A stretch of DNA of 64,000 nt, from contig NZ_CP018076.1 of NCBI RefSeq assembly GCF_001886735.1, positions 1,674,001-1,738,000 of the forward strand, in the 5' to 3' direction. The position numbers and the translations under genes were made by a program. Positions 1-7,905 of the stretch are shown here, in pieces. The stretch comes from Sulfitobacter alexandrii. Lineage in GTDB: Bacteria > Pseudomonadota > Alphaproteobacteria > Rhodobacterales > Rhodobacteraceae. How positions within the stretch are numbered: position 1 is the stretch's first letter; each line of letters begins with the position of its first letter. The notes under the pieces were generated by a model. It did no database searches and was not told where the DNA came from. It worked only from the letters and a program-made list of their open reading frames with translations.

Positions 1-593
1 GTCTGCTTGGGGGCGGGCACGTGGTCGAGAATGAGTTCGAACAGCGCGTCGAGCCCCTTGCGCGGACCGTCGAGTGTGTGATCCGCCCAGCCGGCGCGAC
101 CCGACGCGTACATGGCAGGAAAATCGAGCTGCTCATCGCTGGCGTCGAGGTTGGCAAAAAGGTCGAACACCTCGTCCAGCGCGCGATCCGGCTCGCCATC
201 GGGCTTGTCGACCTTGTTGATGACGACGATGGGCCGCAGCCCCAGTTTAAGGGCCTTCGACGTGACGAATTTCGTCTGCGGCATCGGGCCTTCGGCCGCG
301 TCCACCAGCAGAACGACACCGTCCACCATCGACAGGATACGCTCCACCTCGCCGCCGAAGTCGGCGTGACCGGGGGTGTCCACGATGTTGATGCGGGTGC
401 CTTTCCATTCGACCGAGGTCGGTTTGGCGAAGATGGTAATGCCGCGTTCGCGCTCGAGGTCATTGCTGTCCATGGCGCGCTCAGTGGTCGCCTGGTTTTC
501 GCGGTAGGTGCCCGACTGCTTGAGCAGTTCGTCCACCAAGGTTGTCTTGCCGTGGTCGACGTGGGCGATGATTGCGATGTTGCGCAGGTCCAT
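1..593 (-). CDS. typA: Ribosome-associated GTPase TypA/BipA, N-terminal part (runs off the window)
   Basis: The start codon is at 593 and 197 codons are visible before the window edge; the family is about 600 residues, so roughly the N-terminal third is present. It is a translational GTPase of the EF-G superfamily that binds the ribosome and helps growth under stress and at low temperature. The whole G domain can be read: P-loop HVDHGKTT near residue 11, switch I RERGITI, the [12 protein letters not shown]3 motif, and NKVDK as G4. The protein begins [12 protein letters not shown], as TypA does. The reading frame is intact to the edge. Other translational GTPases (LepA, EF-G) fit less well because their N-termini differ. 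Confidence 0.95.
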   Translation of the reverse strand, partial: MDLRNIAIIAHVDHGKTTLVDELLKQSGTYRENQATTERAMDSNDLERERGITIFAKPTSVEWKGTRINIVDTPGHADFGGEVERILSMVDGVVLLVDAAEGPMPQTKFVTSKALKLGLRPIVVINKVDKPDGEPDRALDEVFDLFANLDASDEQLDFPAMYASGRAGWADHTLDGPRKGLDALFELILDHVPAPKQ

Positions 594-718
594 TGGATCA
601 GCCTTTTTGCGGGGGTTGCGGGCGCCATACCGTGCAGACGCAGCAAATGCCAGCCCTAAAGCGGTCCGCGCGGTCGTGTCGGGGCCGGCTGTGGCGCAGT
701 TCCGCCACGAGGGCCGCG

Positions 719-1054
719 TCAATGGGTGTCGGTGGCCGAAAACAGGTGGATCACCAGGATCCCGGAGATGATGAGCGCCAGACCGATCACGGCCGGCAGG
801 TCCAGCCGCTGCCCGAAGAGAAGATATCCGATGCAGGCGATCAGCACGATGCCGGTGCCGGACCAGATCGCGTAGACGATGCCGACCGGCATGGTCTTGA
901 GCACCAGCGACATGAAGAAGAAGGACGATCCATAACACAGCACGACCGCAAGCGAGGGCCAAAGGCGCGAGAACTGCTGGCTCGCCTGAAGCGCGGTCGT
1001 GCCAAGTGTTTCCGTGAGTACGGCGATGAACAGCCATAGGTAATGCAGCGGCAA
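719..1054 (-). CDS. SMR-family small multidrug/quaternary-ammonium exporter
   Basis: 111 residues, the normal length for the small multidrug resistance family, with four hydrophobic segments that fill almost the whole chain. The membrane-embedded acidic residue that binds substrate and protons is present in TM1 (Glu15 in [12 protein letters not shown], equal to EmrE Glu14). The later WSGTGIVL and [12 protein letters not shown] segments are typical of EmrE/SugE. Such proteins act in the inner membrane as dimers and exchange protons for cationic drugs or guanidinium-type compounds. The gene lies 10 nt downstream of an Lrp/AsnC regulator on the same strand, which probably controls it. EmrE-type or Gdx-type substrate cannot be decided by eye. 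Confidence 0.93.
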   Translation of the reverse strand: MPLHYLWLFIAVLTETLGTTALQASQQFSRLWPSLAVVLCYGSSFFFMSLVLKTMPVGIVYAIWSGTGIVLIACIGYLLFGQRLDLPAVIGLALIISGILVIHLFSATDTH

Positions 1055-1064
1055 GAGAACTTCC

Positions 1065-1523
1065 TCAGAGGGGCAGGGCGGTGGTTTCCTTGATCTCTTC
1101 CATGACGAAACTGGCAGAGACGTCGGAGAGAGGCACCTTGCGGATCAGGTTCTGGTAAAGACGGTCGTACCCCGCCATATCCGCAACCTGCGCCCGGATC
1201 AAATAGTCGAGGTCGCCGGACATCCGGTAGACACCGAGGATTTCCGGCATCGCGCGCGTGGCGGTCGAGAATCTCTCGAGCCAGTCGGGCGCATGGGCAT
1301 TGGTGCGGACCTGAATGAAGACCGTCAGCGGCAGCCCGAGCCGTGTCGCGTTCAGCAAGGCCACGCGCCCGCGGATGATGCCGTCGGTCTCCATCTGCCG
1401 GATGCGCCGCCAGCAGGCATTCCGGGACAGGCCCACCGCCGCCCCCAGGGTTTCAAGGGATTGTTCCGCGTCGCGCTGCAATTCGATCAGGATACGGCGG
1501 TCCATGTGGTCAATGTCACTCAT
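1065..1523 (-). CDS. Lrp/AsnC-family transcriptional regulator
   Basis: 152 residues with the two-part Lrp layout. The N-terminal winged helix-turn-helix spans about residues 5-60 (LETLGAAVGLSRNACWRRI) and is followed by the alpha/beta AsnC ligand-binding (RAM) domain, with GVYRMSGDLDYLIRAQV as its usual core motif. It begins MSDIDHMDRRILIELQRD, a common Lrp opening. It stands directly upstream of the SMR exporter gene with a 10-nt gap, so the two are likely one transcript read leftwards. Lrp-type proteins usually bind an amino acid and autoregulate; the effector is unknown here. A pair of direct repeats in front of the start may be its operator. Confidence 0.93.
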   Translation of the reverse strand: MSDIDHMDRRILIELQRDAEQSLETLGAAVGLSRNACWRRIRQMETDGIIRGRVALLNATRLGLPLTVFIQVRTNAHAPDWLERFSTATRAMPEILGVYRMSGDLDYLIRAQVADMAGYDRLYQNLIRKVPLSDVSASFVMEEIKETTALPL

Positions 1524-1529
1524 GATGGC

Positions 1530-1551
1530 ATTATCTTGGGAAATTATCTTG
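1530..1551. promoter_or_regulatory. Direct repeat ATTATCTTG x2, possible Lrp operator
   Basis: ATTATCTTG occurs at 1530-1538 and again at 1543-1551, a 13-bp period, just upstream of the Lrp-type gene (start 1523) and inside the divergent spacer to the DUF6356 gene. Lrp/AsnC proteins commonly autoregulate from AT-rich repeats near their start. The repeat is seen directly; its function is inferred. Confidence 0.4.
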
Positions 1552-1636
1552 CAGGCAATGGTAAAGCGGAGACATTTGGGAAAAATTCATGCGCGCGATG
1601 CCATAGTCTGCCGGGAAACAGCGATAGGAGAGAGAC

Positions 1637-1843
1637 ATGTTCGCACGCGTATTCCTGGACCATCCCGCCAAGGTCGATGAGAGCTTTTTCGAGCACATGC
1701 TGTTCGCGCTGCGGTTTTCCGCGCTGCTGTTCGCGGCGGCGGGTGCGGCGCTGGTGCACGCCCTGATCCCGTGCCTGTTCGAAAAGACGGCAAGCGGCAT
1801 TATCGCCAAGCTTTACGCCCGCACTCATAATCGCGGCAGGTAA
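1637..1843 (+). CDS. DUF6356 family small membrane protein
   Basis: 68 residues, preceded by GGAGAGAGAC six or so bases before the ATG. The sequence carries the family pattern: an N-terminal HPAKVDESFFEHMLFAL block, one hydrophobic span (FSALLFAAAGAALVHALIP) and a basic C-terminal TASGIIAKLYAR block. Proteins of this type are widespread in Rhodobacterales and Sphingomonadales, and their function is not known. It ends two bases before the start of the glutamine amidotransferase gene, so the two are translationally coupled and probably functionally linked. The family assignment is from memory of the HP..V.ES..EH and LVHA.IP..FE.TAS motifs. Confidence 0.75.
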   Translation: MFARVFLDHPAKVDESFFEHMLFALRFSALLFAAAGAALVHALIPCLFEKTASGIIAKLYARTHNRGR

Positions 1844-1845
1844 CC

Positions 1846-2640
1846 ATGTGTCGCTGGGCGGCCTGGCAGGGCGAGCCGCTGTTCCTGAGCGAGATCATCT
1901 CGGCGCCGGATCATTCGCTGATCCACCAGTCGCGGGATGCCAGCAAATGCAAGACCGCGATCAACGCGGACGGCTTCGGACTGGCCTGGTACGACCGTCG
2001 GGCGGAACCGGGGCTTTACCGCGATGTCTATCCGGCGTGGTCCGATCCCAACCTGCGGTCGCTGGCGGAGCAGGTGCAGGCGCGGCTGTTCATGGCGCAT
2101 GTGCGCGCCTCGACGGGGACGGCCACCAGCCGAAACAACTGCCATCCCTTCGTGCAGGGACGGTGGAGCTTCATGCACAATGGGCAGGTCGGCGGGTTCG
2201 AACGGTTCCGGAAGTCCGCGGACATGATGATCGACGATGCGCTTTACGCGCACCGCAAGGGAGCGACGGACAGCGAAGCCTTGTTTCTCGTCGCCTGCGG
2301 TCTGGGCATCGATCACGACCCGAAGGCGGCGCTTGCCGGCAGTGTCGCACGGTTCGAGGCGCTCTCGCGGTCCCACGGCGAAGGGCCGCACATGCGCATG
2401 GCCGCGGCTGTCTCGGACGGGCGGACGCTTTTCGCGGTGCGCTATGCTTCCGACGGTCTGGCGCCGTCCCTGTTCTACCGCTGGTGTGCGGACTGGCGGG
2501 GGTGGGCCGTTGTTTCCGAACCCTACGATCTGGATCGGGCAGGCTGGACAGAAGTGCCGCAGGGCAGCTTCTGCACCTTCACACCCCAAGACTGCAGGAT
2601 CACGGCCTTTGCGCCGAACCTGACGGATCTGGCGGCCTGA
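1846..2640 (+). CDS. Class II glutamine amidotransferase domain protein
   Basis: 264 residues. The N-terminal nucleophile Cys2 (MCRWAAW) becomes residue 1 after methionine removal, as in all Ntn-type class II amidotransferases. Further family signatures are NADGFGLAWY near residue 40, the HVRASTGT strand near 85, and NCHPF plus WSFMHNGQVGGF near 100-120. There is no synthase domain, so this is the stand-alone YafJ/EgtC-like type that hydrolyses glutamine or a gamma-glutamyl amide. EgtC itself works in ergothioneine synthesis, but no egt genes are nearby, so the substrate remains open. It starts two bases after the DUF6356 gene and is followed by a strong terminator hairpin. Confidence 0.85.
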   Translation: MCRWAAWQGEPLFLSEIISAPDHSLIHQSRDASKCKTAINADGFGLAWYDRRAEPGLYRDVYPAWSDPNLRSLAEQVQARLFMAHVRASTGTATSRNNCHPFVQGRWSFMHNGQVGGFERFRKSADMMIDDALYAHRKGATDSEALFLVACGLGIDHDPKAALAGSVARFEALSRSHGEGPHMRMAAAVSDGRTLFAVRYASDGLAPSLFYRWCADWRGWAVVSEPYDLDRAGWTEVPQGSFCTFTPQDCRITAFAPNLTDLAA

Positions 2641-2665
2641 TCCGCCGCCCTCGGTCAAACGTAAA

Positions 2666-2696
2666 ACGGGCGCGCCTCCTGTGGAAGCGCGCCCGT
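2666..2696. terminator. Bidirectional intrinsic terminator
   Basis: Perfect 10-bp stem ACGGGCGCGC / GCGCGCCCGT with an 11-nt loop lies between two convergent genes, the amidotransferase (+) and the curlin-repeat gene (-). On the minus strand the stem is followed by TTTTACG; on the plus strand by a shorter CTTTA. Confidence 0.8.
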
Positions 2697-2715
2697 CTTT
2701 ACGGCTTGGTGCCGG

Positions 2716-4044
2716 TTACTGCGAAACGGCGAGATTGTTGCCACCACCGGTTTGCGTGAAGTTCGTCATATTGGCGACCCCCACCTGTGCCACGGCGAAC
2801 TGGTTGCCGTTGCCGTCTACGGTGCCTTCGATGCTGTTGCCAACGCCGTCCTGCAGCGTTCCGAACAGGTTGTTGTTTCCATCGATATTCAGATTGACGT
2901 CGTTGTCATCGCCGAACTGGGTGACGCGGCCGAGTTCGAAACCGGGCAGCAGGGCAATCCCGGCAGCCGGGTTGTCGAGCGAATCCGCAGAGGTATAGAT
3001 CCGCTGGCCAAAGAAGCTGACGGAGTTATAGGCAAGGCCGTTGTTGTCGCCGGTGATGGCGACGTCTGCCGTGTTGCTCATACCGTCCTGCAGCACGCCA
3101 AGTCGGTTCGCGTTGCCGCTCACGTTGACGCCGGCGATGTTGTTGTCCTGGTATTGCGCGACACCGATGTTGTTGCCGATGCCCGAGATGGTGGAAAGCG
3201 ACACCTGGTTGTCGTCACCGTCCTGGCGAATTCCCAGCTGGTTGAAACCGCCTGTCATCGTGACCGTGCCGACGGTGTTGCCTTTTCCGTCCTGCGTGAT
3301 CCCGAAGTTGTTGAACGTGCCGGAGACGTCAAGGTCGATGGTGTTTCTTCTCGAGAACTGGCGTACCCAGCCTTGCCGCAGGGTAGAACCTTGGACGTCT
3401 GCGATGTCTGCAAAGAGGTCCAGTTCAGTGGGAGCGCCGATCAAGTTCCGACCGTTTGAGGCGCCCGACATGTTGACGTTGATCGAGTTGGAGACGTTGC
3501 CGCCAGCCCTGTTGCGCTGATAGACGTCCTCGAGCACGTTCGCCAAGCCGTTCTGGGTGACGTTCAGAACGTTGTAGTTGGACGCCCCACGCTCCTGGTG
3601 GACAGTGCCGATCCGGTGCCCGCCAAGACCCGCCTGCGTGATGTTCACGCGGTTGCGCGCGCTGGCCTGCTGGTCGGTGCCGTCTGAATCCTGATACACC
3701 GAACCCACGGTGTTGAAGCTGCTGGACTGCGTGATGACCAGCGTGTTCGCGATCGGGTTGCTGCCGTTCTTGAGAACGGCTTCCTGCCGGACCCCCACAC
3801 CCTCGAGGCCGATCTCGTTGTTGTTCCCGGACTGAAGGATTTCGAGCTGGTTGTAGAAACCGTCCTGCGTGACGGCAAGGCCCGACGCGCCGGCTTCGTT
3901 GTCGTTGCCCGACTGGGTGACCGATGCGGAGTTGTTGGTGCCGTCCTGATCGAGGAACGTCACGTTGTCATCGGCGGCCGAGGCCATGCCGGCAGTTAAT
4001 GCAATGAAGCTTGCACCGCACAAAGCGGAATAAAAGGTTTTCAT
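2716..4044 (-). CDS. Secreted curlin-repeat (functional amyloid-like) protein
   Basis: 442 residues from the ATG at 4044, chosen because GGGAGA lies just upstream and a signal peptide follows (MKTFYSALCGASFIALTAG, cut near ASA-AD). The mature part is built of many imperfect repeats of the curlin type, spaced S/T-x-x-Q-x-G-x-x-N (TQSGNDN, LQSGNNN, TQDGKGN, RQDGDDN, LQDGVGN), rich in Asn, Gln and Gly with very few charged side chains. CsgA/CsgB proteins with this pattern form extracellular amyloid. It is far longer than CsgA (about 150 residues). No csgG/csgE/csgF homologue is visible in the window. Insoluble amyloid in biofilm matrix is the likely role; this is inferred from repeats only. Confidence 0.8.
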   Translation of the reverse strand: MKTFYSALCGASFIALTAGMASAADDNVTFLDQDGTNNSASVTQSGNDNEAGASGLAVTQDGFYNQLEILQSGNNNEIGLEGVGVRQEAVLKNGSNPIANTLVITQSSSFNTVGSVYQDSDGTDQQASARNRVNITQAGLGGHRIGTVHQERGASNYNVLNVTQNGLANVLEDVYQRNRAGGNVSNSINVNMSGASNGRNLIGAPTELDLFADIADVQGSTLRQGWVRQFSRRNTIDLDVSGTFNNFGITQDGKGNTVGTVTMTGGFNQLGIRQDGDDNQVSLSTISGIGNNIGVAQYQDNNIAGVNVSGNANRLGVLQDGMSNTADVAITGDNNGLAYNSVSFFGQRIYTSADSLDNPAAGIALLPGFELGRVTQFGDDNDVNLNIDGNNNLFGTLQDGVGNSIEGTVDGNGNQFAVAQVGVANMTNFTQTGGGNNLAVSQ

Positions 4045-4250
4045 GAAAAATCTCCCAAGTGGACTGAAGCGGAATCGCTTCCGGGAAAAGGTTAACGTTA
4101 ATGACCCCGGCTGGGAACGAATATGCCGCAATTTCGCCCCATTTCGGCCCATATTCAACTTGGGCGGGATAATTCGTCAGGTTTCAGCGGCCAATCGGCT
4201 TTATTTCAAGAGATCGTGCCGGCATTCGGAACAAGCGTGAAATGGAAATG

Positions 4251-4282
4251 AAAAAGGGCGCACGAATAGATGCGTGCGCCCT
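4251..4282 (-). terminator. Rho-independent terminator of icd
   Basis: Ten-base-pair stem AGGGCGCACG / CGTGCGCCCT at 4255-4282 with an 8-nt loop, directly followed on the minus strand by a run of five T (4251-4255). It starts 23 nt past the icd stop codon. Confidence 0.88.
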
Positions 4283-4305
4283 AGAACCGTTTCTATTCTT
4301 TCGGA

Positions 4306-5520
4306 TCAGCCCGGCAGTGCCTTGCTGAGATTCTCGTCCACTTTCTCGAGGAAACCCATCGTTGTCAGCCACTTCTGGTCGGGGCCGACCAGCAGGGCAA
4401 GGTCTTTTGTCATGTGGCCGGATTCGACCGTTTCCACGACGACCCTTTCGAGGGTGGTGGCAAAGTTCGTCAGTGCCTCGTTCCCGTCGAGCTTACCGCG
4501 GTGCTTCAGACCGCCCGTCCACGCGTAGATCGACGCGATGGAGTTGGTCGAGGTCTCCTCGCCCTTCTGGTGCTGGCGGTAGTGGCGGGTGACCGTGCCA
4601 TGCGCCGCCTCGGCCTCGACCGTCTGCCCGTCGGGGGTCATCAGGATGGAGGTCATCAGCCCGAGAGAACCGAAGCCTTGTGCCACGGTGTCGGACTGAA
4701 CGTCGCCGTCGTAGTTCTTGCACGCCCAGACGTAGCCCCCGTTCCACTTCATCGCGCAGGCGACCATGTCGTCGATCAGGCGGTGTTCGTAGGTGATGCC
4801 GGCCTCTTCGAACTTGTCCTTGAATTCCTCGTCGAAGACCTGCTGGAACAGGATCATGAACTGGCCGTCATAGTTCTTGAGGATCGTGTTCTTGGTGGAC
4901 AGGTAGACCGGCCAGCCGCGCTGAAGACCGTAGTTCATCGAGGCGCGGGCGAAATCCTTGATGGATTCATCGAGGTTGTACATGCCCATGTAGACACCCG
5001 ACGACGGGGCCTTGAATACTTCTTCCTCGACCACCGTGCCGTCTTCGCCGACGAATTTCATTGACAGGGTGCCCGGCCCGGGGAATTTCATGTCGGTGGC
5101 GCGGTACTGGTCGCCGTAGGCGTGGCGGCCGATGACGATGGGCTTGGTCCAGCCCGGCACGAGGCGCGGCACGTTCTTGCAGATGATCGGCTCGCGGAAC
5201 ACCACGCCACCGAGGATGTTGCGGATGGTGCCGTTGGGCGAGCGCCACATCTTCTTGAGGCCGAATTCCTCGACCCGTGCTTCATCGGGCGTGATGGTGG
5301 CGCATTTCACGCCGACGCCGTATTTCTTGATCGCTTCGGCGGCATCCACGGTGATCTGGTCGTCCGTCTCGTCGCGCGCCTCGATCCCGAGGTCGTAGTA
5401 CTTCAGGTCGATGTCGAGGTAGGGCAGGATGAGCTTCTTCTTGATGAAGTCCCAGATGATCCGGGTCATTTCATCGCCGTCCAGCTCGACGACGGGGTTG
5501 TCTACCTTGATCTTTGACAT
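4306..5520 (-). CDS. icd: NADP-dependent isocitrate dehydrogenase (eukaryotic-like, homodimeric class II)
   Basis: 404 residues, the standard length of the class II NADP-IDH found in Rhodobacteraceae and mitochondria. It oxidises isocitrate to 2-oxoglutarate and CO2 in the TCA cycle and supplies NADPH. Signatures include [16 protein letters not shown] at the N-terminus, the substrate loop [27 protein letters not shown], the metal-binding [10 protein letters not shown] region and the nucleotide-binding [12 protein letters not shown] stretch near the C-terminus. It stands alone between two convergent or independent units and has its own terminator. The upstream 140 bp holds a GTATAC-GATA-GTATAC motif. 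Confidence 0.97.
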   Translation of the reverse strand: MSKIKVDNPVVELDGDEMTRIIWDFIKKKLILPYLDIDLKYYDLGIEARDETDDQITVDAAEAIKKYGVGVKCATITPDEARVEEFGLKKMWRSPNGTIRNILGGVVFREPIICKNVPRLVPGWTKPIVIGRHAYGDQYRATDMKFPGPGTLSMKFVGEDGTVVEEEVFKAPSSGVYMGMYNLDESIKDFARASMNYGLQRGWPVYLSTKNTILKNYDGQFMILFQQVFDEEFKDKFEEAGITYEHRLIDDMVACAMKWNGGYVWACKNYDGDVQSDTVAQGFGSLGLMTSILMTPDGQTVEAEAAHGTVTRHYRQHQKGEETSTNSIASIYAWTGGLKHRGKLDGNEALTNFATTLERVVVETVESGHMTKDLALLVGPDQKWLTTMGFLEKVDENLSKALPG

Positions 5521-5591
5521 GAAGCCTATCCCTTTCGGTTATGAAGATGCGTTGCGCCGCGCATAGCGCAAAACACCGGCAGGGGAAAGCG

Positions 5592-5607
5592 GTATACGAT
5601 AGTATAC
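5592..5607. promoter_or_regulatory. GTATAC-GATA-GTATAC palindrome pair upstream of icd
   Basis: Two identical GTATAC hexamers (each palindromic) separated by GATA, 72 bp upstream of the icd start and 56 bp past the end of the HD-domain gene. It may be a regulator site or overlap a -10 region (TATACT on the minus strand). Function is not established. Confidence 0.3.
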
Positions 5608-5662
5608 AGATCCGGAGGCGCAAATTTTCCGACCGTGCCGTGCTTTCGGGCGGGGTGGGGGA

Positions 5663-6256
5663 TCAGGACGCGCGGCGCGCTTCGAAGAAAGCGGAAATGC
5701 GTCTGCGGGCGTAGTCCCACAGCGCGGGGGCGCCGATGGCGATCCGGCTGCCGACGCGGTCGTGGATCTGCTGTTCCGTCACGTCGAAATCGGTCCAGCT
5801 GCCGCCGCCGGAGGCGAGGTTCTGCATCGGCGGCTGGAACCGGTCGAGCGATTTGGCGAATTGTGCCGACGGCGTTTCGGCCGCTTCGAACTCCTCCCAG
5901 ATCGCGCGCAGCGCGTCGCGCTGATCGTCCGGCAGAAGCCCGAAGATGCGATCGGCGGCCGCCCGCTCCGCCGTTTCGATCGCGGCATGATCGAGCGCGC
6001 CGAAAATCGGGTTGTCGCCCGCATCTATTTCCACGAGGTCGTGCAGGATGAGCATCCGGATCACGCGGTCGATCTCGACACCCGGTCCGGCCTGGTCCGC
6101 CAGCACCAGCGCATAGAGCGTCAGGTGCCACGAATGTTCGGCCGAATTCTCGTACCGGGACGCATCGCACAGTTCCGTGGCCCGGATGGTGTTCTTGAGC
6201 TTGTCGGCTTCGACGAGGAAGTCGATCTGGCGGTCGAGGCGGCTCCGCTCCGTCAT
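5663..6256 (-). CDS. HD-domain phosphohydrolase, YfbR/HDDC2-like (5'-deoxynucleotidase type)
   Basis: 197 residues, close to the 5'-deoxynucleotidase family (about 200). The metal-binding set is visible: His41 in AEHSWHLTLYAL, His72-Asp73 in MLILHDLVEIDAGD, and a later Asp in KSLDRFQPPM. YfbR and HDDC2 remove phosphate from deoxyribonucleoside 5'-monophosphates, and this protein has the same E-H-S-W-H and HDLVEIDAGD pattern. The start overlaps the stop of the upstream 79-residue gene by four bases, so the two are coupled. Substrate is inferred from the family. Confidence 0.85.
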   Translation of the reverse strand: MTERSRLDRQIDFLVEADKLKNTIRATELCDASRYENSAEHSWHLTLYALVLADQAGPGVEIDRVIRMLILHDLVEIDAGDNPIFGALDHAAIETAERAAADRIFGLLPDDQRDALRAIWEEFEAAETPSAQFAKSLDRFQPPMQNLASGGGSWTDFDVTEQQIHDRVGSRIAIGAPALWDYARRRISAFFEARRAS

Positions 6257-6492
6257 GTCTTGGGATGGGCGTCGCGGTGGGCTTTCAGCTTCTTGCGCAG
6301 GAACGCGCGGCCCTGTTCGTTGGCCATGCGGGTCCGGATCGCCGTGAGAAACGCCTCTTCGAGCGTCTGGGACGAGGCCCCGAGCACGTTACCCACCTCC
6401 ATGAAAAGACGGTCCTCACCTGTCTCGGACTGAACGGCGAGACATTCCTCGGCCAGTTTGTTGGCCATTTCGATGACGACGGGATCTGCCAT
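6253..6492 (-). CDS. Conserved small hypothetical protein
   Basis: 79 residues, predicted soluble and mostly helical, with an acidic N-terminal half and a basic tail (RMANEQGRAFLRKKLKAHRD). I do not recognise a named family. It sits 11 nt downstream of the alpha/beta hydrolase gene and overlaps the HD phosphohydrolase start (ATGA), so the three genes from 7157 to 5663 form one leftward operon. The tight coupling and intact frame support a real gene; no function can be assigned. Confidence 0.75.
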   Translation of the reverse strand: MADPVVIEMANKLAEECLAVQSETGEDRLFMEVGNVLGASSQTLEEAFLTAIRTRMANEQGRAFLRKKLKAHRDAHPKT

Positions 6493-6503
6493 GGAGGTTC
6501 CTG

Positions 6504-7157
6504 TCAGCGTGTGGTTTCGGTCAGGCGGCGCTTCACGTAGTCGGTGGTCGCTCCGATCAGCTGGTCCATGTAGGGCTCTTCAAAGAAGTGGCCCGCACCC
6601 TCGATCTGTTCGTGGGTGATGGTGATGCCCTTCTGCTCGTGAAGCTTGCTGACGAGGCTGGTCGTGTCGGCCGGCGGCGCCACGCGGTCCGCGGTGCCGT
6701 TGATCACCAGTCCCGACGAGGGGCAGGGGGCGAGGAAGCTGAAGTCGTACATGTTCGCGGGGGGCGCGACCGAGATGAAGCCGGTGATTTCGGGGCGCCG
6801 CATCAGCAACTGCATGCCGATCCACGCGCCGAAGGAGAAGCCCGCGACCCAGCAATGCTTGGAGTTGTTGTTCATCGACTGAAGGTAATCGAGTGCCGAT
6901 GCCGCGTCGGACAGCTCGCCGATGCCCTGATCGTATTCCCCCTGGCTGCGTCCCACGCCGCGGAAATTGAACCGCAAGACGGTGAAACCCATGTTGTAGA
7001 AGGCATAATGCAGGTTGTAGACGACCTTGTGGTTCATAGTCCCGCCGAACTGCGGATGCGGGTGGAGGACGATCGCGATCGGTGCGTCGCGTTCCTTTTG
7101 CGGATGATAGCGGCCTTCAAGGCGGCCTTCTGGTCCGGGAAAGATGACCTCTGGCAT
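6504..7157 (-). CDS. Alpha/beta hydrolase (dienelactone-hydrolase-like)
   Basis: 217 residues with the compact alpha/beta-hydrolase fold. The oxyanion-region motif HPHPQFGGTMNHKVV is near residue 32, RFNFRGVGRSQG follows near 60, the nucleophile elbow is GFSFGAW near 103, and the catalytic acid and His lie in NGTADRVAPP and EGAGHFFEE. This exact arrangement is typical of small cytosolic esterases annotated as the YdeN/KLLA0-like or DUF-type alpha/beta hydrolases. It is the first gene of a leftward three-gene unit, divergent from iscR, and shares with it the spacer that carries the ICE-like palindrome. Substrate unknown. Confidence 0.85.
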   Translation of the reverse strand: MPEVIFPGPEGRLEGRYHPQKERDAPIAIVLHPHPQFGGTMNHKVVYNLHYAFYNMGFTVLRFNFRGVGRSQGEYDQGIGELSDAASALDYLQSMNNNSKHCWVAGFSFGAWIGMQLLMRRPEITGFISVAPPANMYDFSFLAPCPSSGLVINGTADRVAPPADTTSLVSKLHEQKGITITHEQIEGAGHFFEEPYMDQLIGATTDYVKRRLTETTR

Positions 7158-7233
7158 GGGCGTCCCTGTATGCTGGTTCCTAATGTCTGGGCAGCTTGAC
7201 GCGGTCTATAGTTGACGACTTCACTCAGGCACT

Positions 7234-7248
7234 TTAGAACGGTTCTAA
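7234..7248. promoter_or_regulatory. ICE-type (Irr) palindrome in front of iscR-suf
   Basis: TTAGAAC-G-GTTCTAA is a perfect 7+1+7 inverted repeat in the divergent spacer, 97 bp upstream of the iscR start. Its form matches the iron-control element described for the Fur-family regulator Irr in Alphaproteobacteria (TTTAGAA-N3-TTCTAAA). Iron/haem control of the suf genes is the likely meaning. Confidence 0.6.
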
Positions 7249-7344
7249 TCTTTATCGGCCGGTACTGCATACCGGATCGGAATTGCATGTATGCGCATCG
7301 CGCGTCCGCGTCAATCAATGCGGGCTGAAAGAGGACCACGGGCC

Positions 7345-7802
7345 ATGAAGCTATCGACGAAGGGACGTTATGCGATGGTCGCCCTGGCCGATATCGCGCT
7401 GCAGCCGGGAGACAGGCTGGTGTCGCTGGGCGATATAGCGGAGCGGCAGTCGATCTCGCTGCCCTACCTCGAGCAGCTTTTCGTCAAGTTGCGGCGGGCC
7501 GAGCTCGTTTCCTCGGTGCGGGGCCGGGGGGAGGATACCGTCTGTCCCGCCCTGCCTCGGACATCCGCGTGGTGGAGATCCTTGCGGCAGTGGACGAGAA
7601 GGTCGACGCGATGCACAAGGGGGCCGGCGCATCGGGCGGGCTGTCCGGGAGCCGGGCGCAATCGCTGACAAACCGCCTCTGGCAGGGGCTGAGCGCGCAT
7701 GTCTACGTTTTTCTGCACCAGACGCGGCTTTCCGACGTGATCTCGAACGAGCTGGCACCCTGTCCCGCCGTGCCGAACCTGTTTGCCGTGGTGGACGAAT
7801 GA
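7345..7802 (+). CDS. iscR: Rrf2-family iron-sulfur regulator IscR (frameshifted as sequenced)
   Basis: Start ATG at 7345 (MKLSTKGRYAMVALADIAL, the standard IscR/Rrf2 opening). The winged-helix domain is read normally to SSVRG, then the frame breaks at the G run at 7520-7523. Adding one G restores PGGGYRLSRP and then DIRVVEILAAVDEKVDAM in the next frame, ending at 7802. The repaired protein would be 152 residues. The usual three-cysteine cluster motif is absent. The only cysteine in the repaired chain is near the C-terminus (LAPCPAVPN), which fits the single-cysteine IscR described in Rhodobacter sphaeroides. It heads the suf cluster and should repress it. Whether the frameshift is real or a sequencing error cannot be told here. 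Confidence 0.85.
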
Positions 7803-7852
7803 TGTTCCGCGATCCGATAGCCGCGCAAGCGCGACACGATTCATTTCCGGAT

Positions 7853-7869
7853 GGGGGACGCTGTCCCCC
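7853..7869. repeat. GGGGGAC/GTCCCCC hairpin between iscR and the desulfurase gene
   Basis: GGGGGAC-GCT-GTCCCCC is a perfect 7-bp stem with a 3-nt loop, followed by a C-rich stretch and AAGTATTTGGGGGCA. G/C hairpins of this style are common between genes in Rhodobacteraceae and may act as processing or attenuation elements within the operon. Confidence 0.45.
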
Positions 7870-7905
7870 ACCCCCCCTGGAAGTATTTGGGGGCATAAAG
7901 AAGGC

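Noticed and set aside
7345..7802. iscR as a decayed pseudogene
   Set aside because: Only a single base is missing and the rest is intact; a sequencing error is more likely than decay.
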